Shown one piece after another: positions 11,146 through 24,236 of a stretch of DNA of 64,000 nt. The DNA comes from Cyclina sinensis (taxonomy: Eukaryota; Mollusca; Bivalvia; Venerida; Veneridae). The notes under the pieces are model-generated. The model had not been told where the DNA came from. It worked only from the letters and a program-made list of their open reading frames with translations, and did not search any database. Within the stretch, counting starts at the first letter, position 1; every line of letters begins with the position of its first letter. Position numbers and translations under genes: made by a program. The stretch covers positions 248,001 to 312,000 of the forward strand of contig JAAONU010000108.1 in NCBI GenBank assembly GCA_012932295.1. Reading direction: 5' to 3'.

Positions 11146-13859
11146 ATTCTGAATACCAACAACACCCCACTACAATGGCGATTTATAAAGTTTATCTATT
11201 GTACTTCTTTTGAGAGATTTCTGCGGTACACGAAAACCTTGTGAGTAAATTAAGATTAACCAGAGTTCATAATAACAATTGTTTATTTAACAAATATATG
11301 TTACCAAAAGGAACAAAGAAATATAGTGAATGACATTTAAATGTCTGTTGTCATTAAGAGCTCACTTGTTTTTACTGTATTTGCTTTAACGATTTTACTT
11401 GCTAAAGAGGCACACGACAAATAAACTTATACATTATTTCCATTCTATAAATATCGTTTGGTAACATGTACCTGGAATTCTATTGAAAGAGTGTCTATTC
11501 TATCAAGTTTTCATCATAGATAATGTAACCAATAAAAAAGGTATAATAAAAATAAATAAATGAAAGCTATGCATTCTCCTCACTTGTTTTATTTATTGAA
11601 TTCTGTTGTTGTTGTTGTTTGGTCATAGATTTGATGTGCGACTTACAAAAGCTGATTGGTTAAGAAATCATTCACAACAGATGCGGAACGTCCATTTCTT
11701 ACGTTGCCCTTCTGATAAACATCCCATTGTCTCTGTATTTTCAGATTTTTAAAGAATCTAACATCAACATGTTCTTTAGAAAAGTATCTGTTACGGTATG
11801 AACCCAGTTTCAAGATTTGACATTAACACGATTAACGCTAAAAATGTATCAGTGTTTGCCCGATGAAAAGGTTGGTTGTTCTGTTCTCTTCCACGACTTT
11901 ATTTTTTTTTATTATTTAAGAAGTCGAATACACCAACACCCATTTAAGAATGGGTTTGTACGAGACTATCAGTAAAATCTACAAATTCTTATGTGTACAA
12001 ATGTATGTGTGCATAAGATTGTAAATACTTTTTTATACTCTAATTCAATACTCAATGATAAATTTAACTTAAATGTGCAATTGCTACTATATTAAGAGTG
12101 TTATTTCAAAGGGAACTCACTGTGATTTTAAAGAAATTAAGTATGTGCATTAATCATGTTAATAATAGGGATTTACTACTGTTATTGCACAAACTTTTGA
12201 ATAATTTCATTTGTTCTGTTGTTTTTAATTTTCTTAAATGACACGATTTTTACTGTGAAAATGTAAAAGTAAAACAGAAGGTAAGTGTTTTCTGCAGTTC
12301 TACGCCTACCGTTTTAAAAATATTAGTTAATAATAAAACTGGTCCAGGAAAAGTAATGGGTGAGCGGGATTTGCCGTTTTTAACGTCGCTTTCTATTAAT
12401 TACAAACTATAGTTTTCTGCATTATCATAGTCTGTGTGTTAACTTTAGTCTATATTTTTTGTAAGTTGTAACTATATCGGCGTATTTTGATGTTTATATC
12501 AATGTCTTTATTTTTACTTTTTTCTGTTTTGAATTTAATGAGAACGAGCTTTATATTAACTTCACTTTAACATACGTCATATGACCAGGATCCGGTTACT
12601 CTACACACTTAGTACATCTTCGGTTTAGATACATGCACGCTTACGATTACCATTTGGAACTTGCATTACGACAATGACATTTTGCGGCACTTAAATTGTT
12701 CATACTACCACCTGCTGTAAAATGATATATTAGCGGCTGCATAAAAGGGATGGAAACGGAAGATATGCTCGATGTAAAAGATAATAGATACGTCTAACTT
12801 GTTAGTGAATGTTCAGAATCACTGAATGATACGGATTCTTTGTTTTCAACTAGTTTTAATAACCATTTAGAAAAAAAAAATCCGTAACTTCCATAAATTT
12901 ATATTCTAAGGTTTACATTAACGATTGGATGTCAGCATATAACGTAGACTTCAACAAAATGAGTTACATAAACGGTTTTGAAAATAAACAAATAATTAGA
13001 AAGTTTTGAATAATTTGGCTAATATATAAGACGAGTGTTTGATACATTAGCATTAAAATTTAAAGTTCGTGAAAAAAAATGAACAAAATTCAGATACGGT
13101 TAAGAAAAATAATGATTTCAATAATCGAGATTGGAAGTAAATCAACATTTTGACAAACAAAACAAAACAAAAAATCAAATTACTGCATATAAATATAATA
13201 TCATGCTAGGAAAATGTTATTTCTAATAGATGCAATCAGATGCTTGTACTAGTTTATTTGTCTTATTGATACAATTTTAGGTCGATAATGAAATTCCAAA
13301 GAAAGGTCGTGTAAATGTCAATGCACAATTATACGCAATTTTGCTCATATGGATTTTACGTCGATGTCAAAGCTATATTTATCTGAATAAATATAGATTT
13401 AGAAATGTCGAACTTCAGTTTGGCAAATACTGATTCAATACATACTTCTTTCAATAGTATTTTTATCTGAGGACTTTTTTCATCTGGACATACACTGTAT
13501 GACTTAACTCAGTATGTGGAGAATGTTGAGCTAAATGTCTATTTTTTTTTCTTAGAATAGACCAGCTTAATCTGGTATTTACAGACATTAAAATGTAATA
13601 CCAAAACACCAATAAAACAGTTTTCTTTTTTTTTGGCGTAAGCTTACTATAAATTACCAGATACACACTAGTTTTACTGTTGCAGTATCAAAATGAATAG
13701 TTAGAACAATATACTGTTACTTTCCTTAGGCAAACGTAGATATTCCCTTTTGTATTGTTTTTATTTAATGATGTATACAGATGGGAAAAATGATTTTAAT
13801 TAGTTCTGAAATGAGACCAATGTTAATTTCCTTAGTAAATGTTAAACCATTCATATTCA
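11146..13859. other. No gene recognised
   Basis: AT-rich with homopolymer A/T runs. A 67-codon minus frame at 13463-13666 has no recognisable motif. Confidence 0.5.
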
Positions 13860-14075
13860 GCGATTTAGACGAAAAACAAAATGTTTAAAACGGTTATGTT
13901 TGTTATCCCCGTAATAACTGTCAGTTTGGTAAAGCGCACTATACCTTTAGCCTTCAAAAACTCAAAACAATGTCATTTATGACCACAGCTGCTTGCGAAT
14001 AAAGCTACACTTTGAATTTAAACTCTCCATGTACTGTGAAGTTTATTTATTTTTTTTTTTTTACGTTTAAGCAAA
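13860..14075 (+). repeat. Duplicated leader of the 18-bp array (partner 57440-57665)
   Basis: Shares TACCTTTAGCCTTC, GAATAAAGCTACACTTTGAA and CCATGTACTGTGAA-type sequence with 57440-57665. It sits directly before the satellite at 14105. Confidence 0.8.
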
Positions 14076-14104
14076 CATATTAGATTTGATTTATTTCGCT
14101 TACA

Positions 14105-15890
14105 ACATTCGCTGCGCTACCTGGACCCACAATGCGCGTCTTACACTTGCTGCACTTCCTAGACTTGCTACGCCTGTTAGGCTAGCTGGGCTTCTTCGAC
14201 TTCCTGCGTTTCTTCTAAGACTTACTGCTCTTTTAAAGTTACTACTCTTTATTTAGATTTTCTACATTTCTTAGACTTGCTGCGTTTCTTAGACCTCTTG
14301 CGCTTCTATGATTAACTGCACATTCTAGACTTATTACGCTTCAAAGACTTATAAAGCTTCTAAAACTAAATACGCTTCTGAGATTTTTCTTAGACCAACT
14401 GCGCTTCTTAGACGTATTACACGTCTATGACTTACTTACTTTTTTAAACTAACTACGCTTCTCAGCATTACTACACTGCCCTTTTTATGCTAACTGCGCT
14501 TCTTACACTTTCAACGCTTTTTAGACCTACTGTGTTTCTTAGACGCTTCTAAGATAAATGACTTATTACGCTTCTTAGGCATACTGCAGTTCTTAGGTTA
14601 ACTATAATTATTAGACTTACGATGCTTCGGAGACTTAAAGACTTACTAAGCTTCTTAGATTTACCACCCTTTTTAGACTACCTGCACTTCTTAGACTAAC
14701 TAAAGTTTAAAGACTTACTGTGTTTATTAGACTTACGCAGCTTTTTAAAATTACTGCGCTTCTTAGATTTGCTGTACATCTTAGACTAAGTGCGCTTCAA
14801 AGACTTTAATATTTTCAACATTTTTTAGACCAACAACGCTTCTTTGATTTCCTGCCCTTCTTAAATTTACTCTAATTCTTAGATTAAGTGCGCTTCTTGG
14901 TCTTACTGCTCTGCTGAGACTAACTGCCTTTCTTGTATTTACTATTATTCGTAGACTTAAAACGCTTCTTATACTTAAAGCGATTTTACACTTATTAAAC
15001 TTACTGCCCATCTTAGCTTCACTGAAAGTCTTAGACTGACTTCGCTTCTTAGACTTTTTGCCCTTCTTAGACTTACTGCTCTTCTTAGGTTAACTATAAA
15101 ACCTTAGACTAACTACGTTTCTTAGACTTAAAGATTTTCTATGTCTTTTAGTCCTTCTTAGATTAACTATATTTTAGACATTCTGTCTTTTTTTACACTT
15201 ACTGCCCCTCTTAAGTTTTCTCCTATTCTTACACTACACTAGTCTATTCTTTCATAGACTTACTGCTATTCTAAGACTTACTGTCATTCTAAGACTTACT
15301 GCCCTTCTAAAATGTGTTAAAATTCTTAGATTGGATGCCCATTTTAGGCTAACTACCCTTCTAAAACGTATTACCCTTCTTAGATTTACTTTAATTCGTA
15401 GACTAACTGCGCTTTTTATGCTTAATGCCCTTCTTAGATTCCATGTAATTAGAATTACTGCCTTTCTTATATTTACTGCCCTTCTTAGATTTACTTTGTT
15501 TCTTAGACTAACTGCGCTTCTTAGACTTACTACCCTACTATTATTTACTATAATTCTTAGGTTTACTGTCCATCTTGGATTTATTATAATTCTTATAATT
15601 GCACTGCCCTTTTTAGACTTACTGCAATTCTTAGTTTTACTATACTTCTTAGACTTACTGATCTTCTTAGCCTTTCTGTCCTTCTTGACTTACTGCCCTT
15701 CGTATATTTACTATAATTCTTAGACTACCTGCGCTTCTTAGAGTTAAAGACTTATTACGCTTTTTAGACTTAATGTTCTTCTTAGATTTACTGTTATACT
15801 TAGGCTAACTGTGCTTCTTAGAGTTAATGGCTTATTACGCTTGTTAGACTGTCTACGCTTCTTGCACTTACGATGCATTTTAGACTTACT
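14105..15890 (+). repeat. 18-bp satellite array, locus 1
   Basis: Degenerate units of CTTCTTAGACTTACTGCG. Reading frames wander between neighbouring units on both strands (LLRFT... one way, SLRSV... the other), so coding is not supported. Confidence 0.92.
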
Positions 15891-16097
15891 CAATGGCTTT
15901 AATTTAAGATTAAGTTCAGTTGTAGCTCATTACTTCGAAAACTGAATGCAAGCCCAACATAAAGACAATCTCTGAAATAACTTATAGCAAAATCTAGCTT
16001 CTTTCAATCGAAATTATCAAAGTCCACAAGACAAAAGCATGGAATGCCCGAACTGTATCTACATGGCGTAAGACAATACAATTATTTTCTGTTCTTG

Positions 16098-17285
16098 TGT
16101 TAACATGTCAAAAACACGTTAATAAGGTTACTTATTGGAACGGCACACTGACAATGTATTGAATGTTAAAAAAATAGAAAAAAATGATAAATTAATAACA
16201 AATGAATGCAAGGGGTTTTTACTTGACATTTTGTGTCTGGTCTGAGTGGGTGGCGGCGGTGCTACTCAGGGGTGTAGCAAGACTATTTGAAACCACAGAT
16301 GCTTGGGTCTGGTCCATACCGCAACACCCTCACCCCTGCCCTTGTCCCCTTACTCCAGCTTCATCCCTACATTGTAACTGTATGATTCCAAATATATCGT
16401 AATAGATTTAGCTTATGAAATGAAAACAATTATATACATATGCTCCGTTATAGCTCTAATTCCTGCACACATCTCTGTTCAATACTAAGAATATTTATGA
16501 CATCCTAGTTGTACATGCACCCGGCTTCACTCTTTATCGATCGTTTAACTGAGGTACCAGTATAGTGTATTGCGAGACACAATAAATATGCGATTTTGGT
16601 AGGCCAGTTGCAATGTTTTCAACGAAGGAAGAGAACGTTTATTCTGACAACTGTCTTGTTTTGCTCGAATCATATCGCACTTTTTGTTATATAAAACTGA
16701 TAATTTAACATGGTCTTTAAACTTTACTCTGCAATTGGAGCAATTCATTCATTGAGGGAAACTATGTACTGCTAACTTCGGATCGACCATTTGATGTCTG
16801 TGTGTTCTAGCTGTTTATATTTAGAAAACGTTCGTCCCGTTATTTTTTAATAAGAGTTTTCCTGCCCTTACCAAGAAATGTAAAATATGGCTCTCAACAT
16901 GATGAATTGTTCGTTGCTAGTTGCTCTGTAAAACTCATCAAATATGATACCCGTACAATAGTAAATTACTGGTACCCTGTGCGCGATTTTAATAACACAA
17001 TGAGGCCGGACGTAACGGTGTGAAGGTCGATTTCTATTTACAAAATAGCCAAACAGATTTGTGGAGAGGGAGCAGGAAGGGGTAATTGTTTGCAAAAATA
17101 TTCTTTCTCCCACCTTTTTTGATGAAATGTTAAGATGGTTTCTGTTGCAAAACATATTCTGCAATAGGGGAAAGTGTATCCGACATATATGTTTTTTTTC
17201 CATGAACACAGGATTTTGGGCCATTTCAAACCTTGTATATTTTAGGATACATATACAGTACGTGGACCTTTACGGGGGAAAAAAA
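16098..17285 (+). repeat. Duplicated block, copy B (partner 3030-4280)
   Basis: Begins GTGTTAACATGTC and ends near ACGTGGACCTTTACGG, matching the ends of copy A about 13.07 kb upstream. The minus-strand frame at 16545-16748 (MNCSNCRVKFKDHVK) matches that of copy A apart from substitutions and a 6-nt in-frame length change. Confidence 0.85.
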
Positions 17286-19064
17286 TTCGAGACGTGTTTG
17301 AAACGAACTTAAAACGAAAAAAGAACAAAAAAAAAAACTTGAAAAAATAACAGATATTTTACTTAAAAGCCTTAGTTTGTAGTTTGCGTGGGTGGCCAAC
17401 AAATAAAATACAGACGCTCGACATGTTCTTTTCCGATTTTTCTTTCTTTCTCTTTTTTTTCTGTTTATTTCTTCGAACAGTTACCACTGTTTCTATACAT
17501 ACTTATAAAACTACATATTACAAAATTCGGATTATTTTCGAATATCAAGGTCTTCTGTCTATGAGCGAAGAAATAACTGTGTTACTTAGATATATGTAAA
17601 TACTACATTTTGTTTCCTAAAATATATTGCAAACTGTAAATTGTTTTAACCAAGTCTTTCAAGATTTTTTCAATTTTTCATCTTCTCGAAAACATATATA
17701 CTGCACACAAACGGAATTGTCAAACATTCATATATAAAAACAATTGAAGAAATCAGAACACAAATGAAACTTTGAAGAGTAAAATGTATGTGATAATGGT
17801 ACATGAATACTAAATTTGGCATCGTAGTTGGTACACATATTTATCTAAATGTTAAAGGCATAATTTTATTTAGATTTTACAACACTCGCTTGTGATAAGC
17901 GTAAAACTCACACTTCGTACAATATCTGGATATTAAAGGGGCAAAAATGTGCGTTGCCTATATTGCATTTGTCTTACTTATTAACATAACAAATGTAGTT
18001 ACAGTAGAAGCAAACTCTAGATAATTGTTTTGAAAGATAAATTATATAAACTATGAAATAGAGAAAATAATCACTTACGTTGTACACCTGAAACGAACAG
18101 AAAACAAGCTGATTAATTGTTTGTTTCATTCCTTTCCAACAAGATCACATGACAAGAAATCCATATCACCTGGAAATACGTCAGAGACTACGTAGTTAAC
18201 AAAACGTTATAAAGCTTTTGTATGTTGATGCTTTTAAACAACGACCCAGTCTATACTCGGACATTGTTTTTAATATATGGACTAATAGCTTTACCTAAAA
18301 GGATAAAAGAACACGTTTTGCAAGGACTTATTTCACACAGCTTGATTTCGAGAAAACAAAGCTATTCAACTGAACATCAAAAGAAATAGCATTCAGCTAT
18401 TGTAGCATAAGATGGGAATGCCATTTCAAACCTTATAATATAGAAATCTTCTTGGCACTTAACAATTATTTACCACTTAATATTTAAAAGTGAAAACGTT
18501 TTCAACTGTTCAAGGGTGTTAGTCCATTAGTCGGTAAAAGGTTATACACTATAGGTCACTAAAAATAGTATTCTTAAATCTTGGAAATTAAGAACCCTTA
18601 ATATGCCATGTTTCTTAATTTACCACAATAGCGTCGTATAAATTATTATTACTTGTATAATCACATTTTCCGTAGGAATATATATTTTATATCGGACAAA
18701 AAACATATATATTATCCATACTAAAACCTAATCGGTTCTTATATTTAACTTTATTTAACTCCAAAATAAAGTACAGTTCACACTTTCCACATACTTTCAA
18801 TTTACATGCATTACTTACTACACAATTTAACATTAAAGCATGTTTTGTGTATGTTTACATTCTTTTTTTGGTTCTGAGTTTTATTTCCAGTAAAGCATTC
18901 AAGTCTAAATAAACAAAAAGCGTGTTGTGTCAAACTATATCATGAAAAAGAAATAATTTTCAGGATTATCCGAGGTTTAAACTATTTCCTCCGTATCATA
19001 TCGTTTCTATAATCAAAAAATCAATCTGACAAATAACAAAATAAAAATAAAAAGAAAAAATAGT
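17286..19064. other. No gene apart from the 9-nt candidate microexon
   Basis: AT-rich. The only structured signal is the splice-site pair at 18074-18105, with its conserved flanks (about 18041-18160, matching 8081-8190). Confidence 0.5.
18079..18087 (-). CDS. Candidate 9-nt microexon (codons VYN)
   Basis: The minus strand reads GTTTTCTGTTCGTTTCAG, then GTGTACAAC, then GTAAGTGATTATT: a pyrimidine-rich acceptor and a near-perfect donor exactly 9 nt apart. The preceding exon at 24994 ends in phase 0, so the microexon would add Val-Tyr-Asn in frame after VGSRVKA. A diverged paralogous segment at 8113-8121 keeps both splice signals and the 9-nt spacing but carries different codons. A chance acceptor-donor pair is the alternative. 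Confidence 0.45.
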
Positions 19065-20050
19065 AAATGTTACTGACAACTGTTGTTGCGTAACGTAATT
19101 GAACTACTGTTACTGTAATAAAAACTTCTGCCAACTGTTGTTGCATCACGTAATTGAACTACTGATACTGCCAATAATGCTACTGACAACAGTTGATGCA
19201 TCACGTAAATGAACTTCTGCTTCTGTCAATAAAGCTACTGACAACTGATTCTGCATCACGTAAATAAAATACTGCTACTGTCAAGACTGTTACTGACAAA
19301 TGTTGTTACATCACATAAATGAACTTATGCTACTGTCAATACTTCTTTTGCCAACTGTTGTTGCATCACGTAAATAAACTACTACTACTGCCAATGATGC
19401 TACTGACAACTCTTGTTGCATCACTTAAATGAACTACTGCTTCTGTCAATACTGTTACTAACAACTGATGTTACATCACGTAAATGAACTTATGCTACTG
19501 TCAATACTGCTACCGCAAACTGTTGTTACTTCACGTATATGAACTACTCCTACTGTCAATTATGTTACTGACAACTGTTGTTGCATCACGTAAATTTACT
19601 ACTCCTACCGTCAATTATGTTACTGACAACTGTTGTTGCATCACGTAAATGAACTATTCCTACTGTCAATAATGCTAATGACAACAGTTGTTGCATCACA
19701 TAAATAAACGTATGCTTCTGTCAATACTGCTACTGCCAACTCTTGTTACATAACGTAAATAAACTACTCCTACTGTCAATACTGCTACTGACAACTGTTC
19801 TTGCATAACGTGAATGTACAACTCCTTCTGTAAATAATGTAACTGACACCTGTTGTTACTTCACGTAAATGAACTAATGCTACTATCAATACTGCTACTG
19901 CCAACTGTTGTTACATTACATAAATGAACTACTGCTATTGTCAACACTGCTACTTACAACTGTTGTTGCATCACGTAAATGAACTACTGCTACTGTCAAT
20001 ACTGCTTCTGCCAACTGTTGTTACATAACGTAAATCAACTACTGCTACTG
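19065..20050 (+). repeat. 55-bp tandem array
   Basis: ACAACTGTTGTTGCATCACG recurs at 19571, 19626 and, with one change, 19681: 55-bp steps. The unit also holds GAACTACTGCTACTGTCAAT, which links it to the 43/56-bp arrays at 0.3-2.1 kb. Confidence 0.9.
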
Positions 20051-22640
20051 TACTGATTGATAACTACTGCCACTGCCAACTACTGCTTTTACCAACTGCT
20101 GTTTCTAGCAACTGTTGTTACTGCTAACTGCTGCTTTGCTCGACGTACTATAAATACAGCTTCTGTCATCTGCTGCTTTTGAATTGCGTTTTATAAGAAC
20201 TACTATTGCAAGCTACAGACTCACGCTTCAGAACTTCTGCTACTGCCAATTGCTGCTAATACTGTATATTTTATAAAAGCTACTACTGTCAACTCTAGCA
20301 ATTGCTTTACGCTAAAAAAAACTCTTGCTAATGCCAACTACTTCTAATGACAGCAACTGATTCTGCAAGCAACTGCTTACTGCCAACTAGCCAAATACTG
20401 ATACTGCCAATCGCTGCCATTGACAACTGCTGCTGCAGCTAACTGATGCTACTGCCGACTACTGCTCCTGCCAATTGCTGCTACTGACAGCTGCTGATTC
20501 TGCCAACTGTTGTTACTGCCAACTGCTACTTCTGACAATGACTGTTATATGCCAAGTGCTGCTTCTAATAGGTCCTGCTACTGCCAGCTACTGTCACTGT
20601 CAACTAATGCCAACTGTCAACTGCTACTACTGTCAATTACTGCTTACTGTCATCTGCTGCTACTACCAGCTTTTGCAACTGCCACTTGCTGCTATTTCCA
20701 ACTGCTTCTACTGCCAACAGCTGCTACTGCCAGCTTCTTCTGCTGTCAACTGCTACTACTGCAAACTACTGCTACTGACAAATGCTACTACCGCTTACTG
20801 TTGCTACTGTCAACTACGGCTAATGCCAAATGCCGCTACTGTCAGCTTCTGCAAATGCCTCCTGCTGCTATTGCCAACTGCTGCTTCTGCCAACTGCTGC
20901 TTGTGCCAGCTTCTGCTGCTGTCTACTGCTGCTACTGCCAATTTCTGCTACTGACAACTGCTGCTACCGCCAACCGTTGCTACTGTCAACTACTGCTTAT
21001 GCCAAATGCTGCTACTGTCAGCTCCTGCAACTGCCTCCCTCTGCTACTGCCAACTGTTCCAACTAACATCTACTGCTACTGCCAACTGCTGTTAATGCCA
21101 GCTACAGCTACTGCCAGCTACTGCTACTGTAAAATAGTGCTACTGACAAATGCTGCAGCTTCTGTCAATTGTTGCTAACTGTTGTTACTGACAACTGCTG
21201 TTACTGCTATCTACTGCCACCGCCAACTGCTTTTACTGCCAACTGTTGTTACTGCCAAGTTTTAATAATGTTTTGAGTTAAAAATCTATATCTACTGCCA
21301 AGTTTTGATAATGTTTCACTTTAAAATCTATATTTAGAGTCAAGTTTTTGATACTGTTTCACGTTATAAACTACTGCTATTGAGAATTTCTGATACTGCT
21401 TCACGTTAAATAAATACTGCTTCTGCCTAGGTTTGATAATGCTTCACGTAAAAAATCTATATATACGGCCAAATTTTGATACTTCTTCACGTTAAAAAAC
21501 TACTGCTACAGAGAATTACTTATATTTTTTTCAGATTAAACAACTACTGTTCCCGCCAAGTTTTGATATGGCTTCACATTAAAAAAACTACTAACTGACA
21601 TGTACTGATACTGCTTCATGTTAAATAACTATTGCTACTGCCAACTACTGCTACTCCCTCATGATGAATAGTTACTCCTACTGCTTCACGTGAATAATCT
21701 GCTGTTTCTACTCCACATTATATAACTACTGCTACTCCACTTACTAGAACTGGCAGGTATTGTTACAACCAGTTAACGCTTCTGCTTCACGTTTTATAAC
21801 TAGTACATGTGTACTATTTTCTGCCTCTGACAACTACTGCTACTGACACGTACTTCTACCACGAACTACTACTACTTCCTCATCATAAATAGTTACTCCT
21901 ACTGTTTCACGTGAATTATCTGCAGCTGTTTCTGCTTCACGTTACATAACTACTGCTATTCTACTTACTAGAACTGACAGGTATTGTTACTGCCAATTAA
22001 CGCTTCTGCTTCACGTTTTTTAACTATTACTACTACCATTCTCTGCCTCTGTCAACTAATGCTACTGCCAACTGCTGTAACTGCAAACTACTGCTACTGC
22101 CAACAGCTGCTACCGAAACTACTGCTACTGCCAACTTCTACTACTGCCAACTGCAAACTACTGCTACAGTCAACTACTGCTACTGTCAACAACAGCTACT
22201 GTGAACTACTGCTACTCCCAACTACTGGTAATGCCAACTACTGCTAATGCCAACTGCTGCTACAGCCAACTACTGCTAACGCCAACAACACCAACTGCGA
22301 ACTACTGCTACTACAAACTTTTGCTTATGTCAACTGCTGCTACTGCCAACTAGTGCTATTGCCAACAACTGCTACTGACAACTACTGCTACTGCCAACTG
22401 ATGCTTTTTCAAATTACAGCTACTGCCAACTACTGCTACTGCCAACAATAGGTACTGCCAACTACTGCTACTGCCAACTGGTGCTATTGCCAACTACTAC
22501 TGCTGCCAACTGCTGCTCCTGCCAACTACTACTACTGCCAACAACAGCTACAATGAACTACTGCTACTACCAACTACTGATAATGCCAACTACTGCTACG
22601 GTCAACTAATGCTACTGCCAACTGCAGCTACCGCACACTA
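20050..22640 (+). repeat. 15-bp-type CTGCTACTGCCAACT array with an embedded 43-bp segment
   Basis: Dense ACTGCTACTGCCAAC units at 20050-21250 and 21620-22640. Between 21250 and 21620 units of about 43 bp (TTTTGATAATG...CACGTTAAAAA) take over. Long Cys/Leu/Ala-rich frames here (for example 20510-21178) come from the 3-bp-divisible unit and are not taken as genes. Confidence 0.9.
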
Positions 22641-22647
22641 CTGCATC

Positions 22648-22685
22648 GATGATAAATTATTACTATTATTATTATTATTATTATT
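22648..22685. repeat. (ATT)n microsatellite
   Basis: TTATTACTATTATTATTATT run directly after the CTGCTACTGCC array. Confidence 0.9.
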
Positions 22686-23049
22686 TAGTAAGCGCGTTTA
22701 TTCTTATTCTTGTGAAAAATCAAAGTTTCAACAAAACATGTACTTCACCCTGTAATGCATACTATATAGCAAGGTGATTGTATCAATGAATGTCAATAGT
22801 AAATGTGTTTAAAGTACGCGCGTTTTTCTGATATGTTTCTTCATACATTGCCAGTTTTAGGTCAATGAAATAGCAACGTCGTTTTAATATTATTTTGTCA
22901 TCTTTTTTGATTTTGATTCCGCTCTAACGTATATACAAAATGCTCTTGCAACAGGTCTGTTCTTGCTGTTGTTACAAAATTAAGTGCATTTTATTGTATC
23001 GTATCGTATCGTATTGATAAGAACGGAAGAAAAATCAAGCAACGCTAAA

Positions 23050-24065
23050 ACAGGGCGTATTACTTTGAACTAAATTAAGTAGCACGTGGATTTTGATTAT
23101 GCAATTCTTTGGGGGTAAAATATATGCCATGAAATTAAGCCTGCAAATATCTTTCATTTCAAATATATATCGACTACACGCGTCCGACATTTTTTTGTTG
23201 TTGTTGTTGTTTTTTGTTTTTGTTTTTTTTTTTTTGGTTTACTGAATTGTACGTAAATGCGTAACGTTATGATAACATTAACTTCTTTAAGTCTATATAC
23301 GAGTAGACATCTATTGTAGAAAACAGGAAAAAATACTTAAATGTCAAAACCTCAACGTGCACTCGATTTCCAGAAGTAAATCTCAGTAGATGACTTCTTT
23401 GTTGCTGAATTTAATGTTTTTAATTTTAATCAAAATGGTGAATTTGCTCAAATTAGGAATTTTACGTGACCTATATTATGCCCTTATAAAGTCTGGACTG
23501 TTTTCAATATGACACGTGTGTCTAGACTTATAACATCATTTTGGTGTTATAGTTTTACTCTCATAACTTATGAACCAGTGACAAATACTATTTTTAGAAG
23601 ATAATTTTTACACGATACGACCCTAACAGATATATTTTAAACAAATGAACTTATTTATGAGACAGATAGTTAAGATTAGGCTTAAGACAGGCTAAAAACA
23701 ACATCTGTCTACGATTGTATGAACTGCAGAAATACTGAATTAAACTTTCCAAGCAACTTGAATAGTTCTAAGTATTTATAACTAGAACATAAGTAACGCA
23801 ACTTATGTTATATTAACATCTTACTCTTTTTAAAGAACAGTAATTTGTAAATAAAAGGTTCAGTTACTCGTGTATCCTTTTTACCTGAATGGCATATTTA
23901 TAAAGCTTAAACGCAAAGAATGAAACTCTTTAAATGTTATGAATATAAATAAAATTCTTTTAAAAAACCTCAATTCATTCGTTTTAGCTAGAGTGTGTGG
24001 TTTCTTTGGGTAATGTTTAAGTTATTCATAGTTGATCATATCAAATTTCAAACGTAGGCAATGAC
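23050..24065. repeat. Duplicated segment, copy B (partner 10020-11145)
   Basis: Collinear with copy A but about 250 bp longer between 23250 and 23580, and lacking the MITE. It lies about 13.0 kb downstream of copy A, the same offset as the 3-kb and 16-kb blocks, so both belong to one old tandem duplication. Confidence 0.75.
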
Positions 24066-24111
24066 GTAATATATTTAGGTTAACTTTGTTTCAGAAGTAA
24101 TCCTATCATTT

Positions 24112-24236
24112 TTGTTTCTTTTTCAAACACAAACACAGTTCTACCTGTTTTTTTTCTCTTTCAAACACAAACACAGTTCTACCTGTTTTTTTTTTTCTCT
24201 TTCAAACACAAACACAGTTCTACCATTTTTTTGGCT
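24112..24236 (+). repeat. Three tandem copies of a 38-41-bp unit
   Basis: CAAACACAAACACAGTTCTA recurs at 24124, 24162 and 24203, each led by a T-run of varying length. Near-identical copies suggest recent slippage. Confidence 0.9.

Noticed and set aside
15331..15723. 130-residue Leu/Phe-rich hydrophobic frame
   Set aside because: Product of the 18-bp satellite; neighbouring units drift out of frame and other arrays do not conserve it. The same applies to 49209-49637 and 61085-61530.
20475..22247. Long Cys/Leu/Ala-rich frames, up to 222 residues
   Set aside because: Generated by the CTGCTACTGCCAAC units, whose 15-bp length keeps frames open; several frames are open at once.
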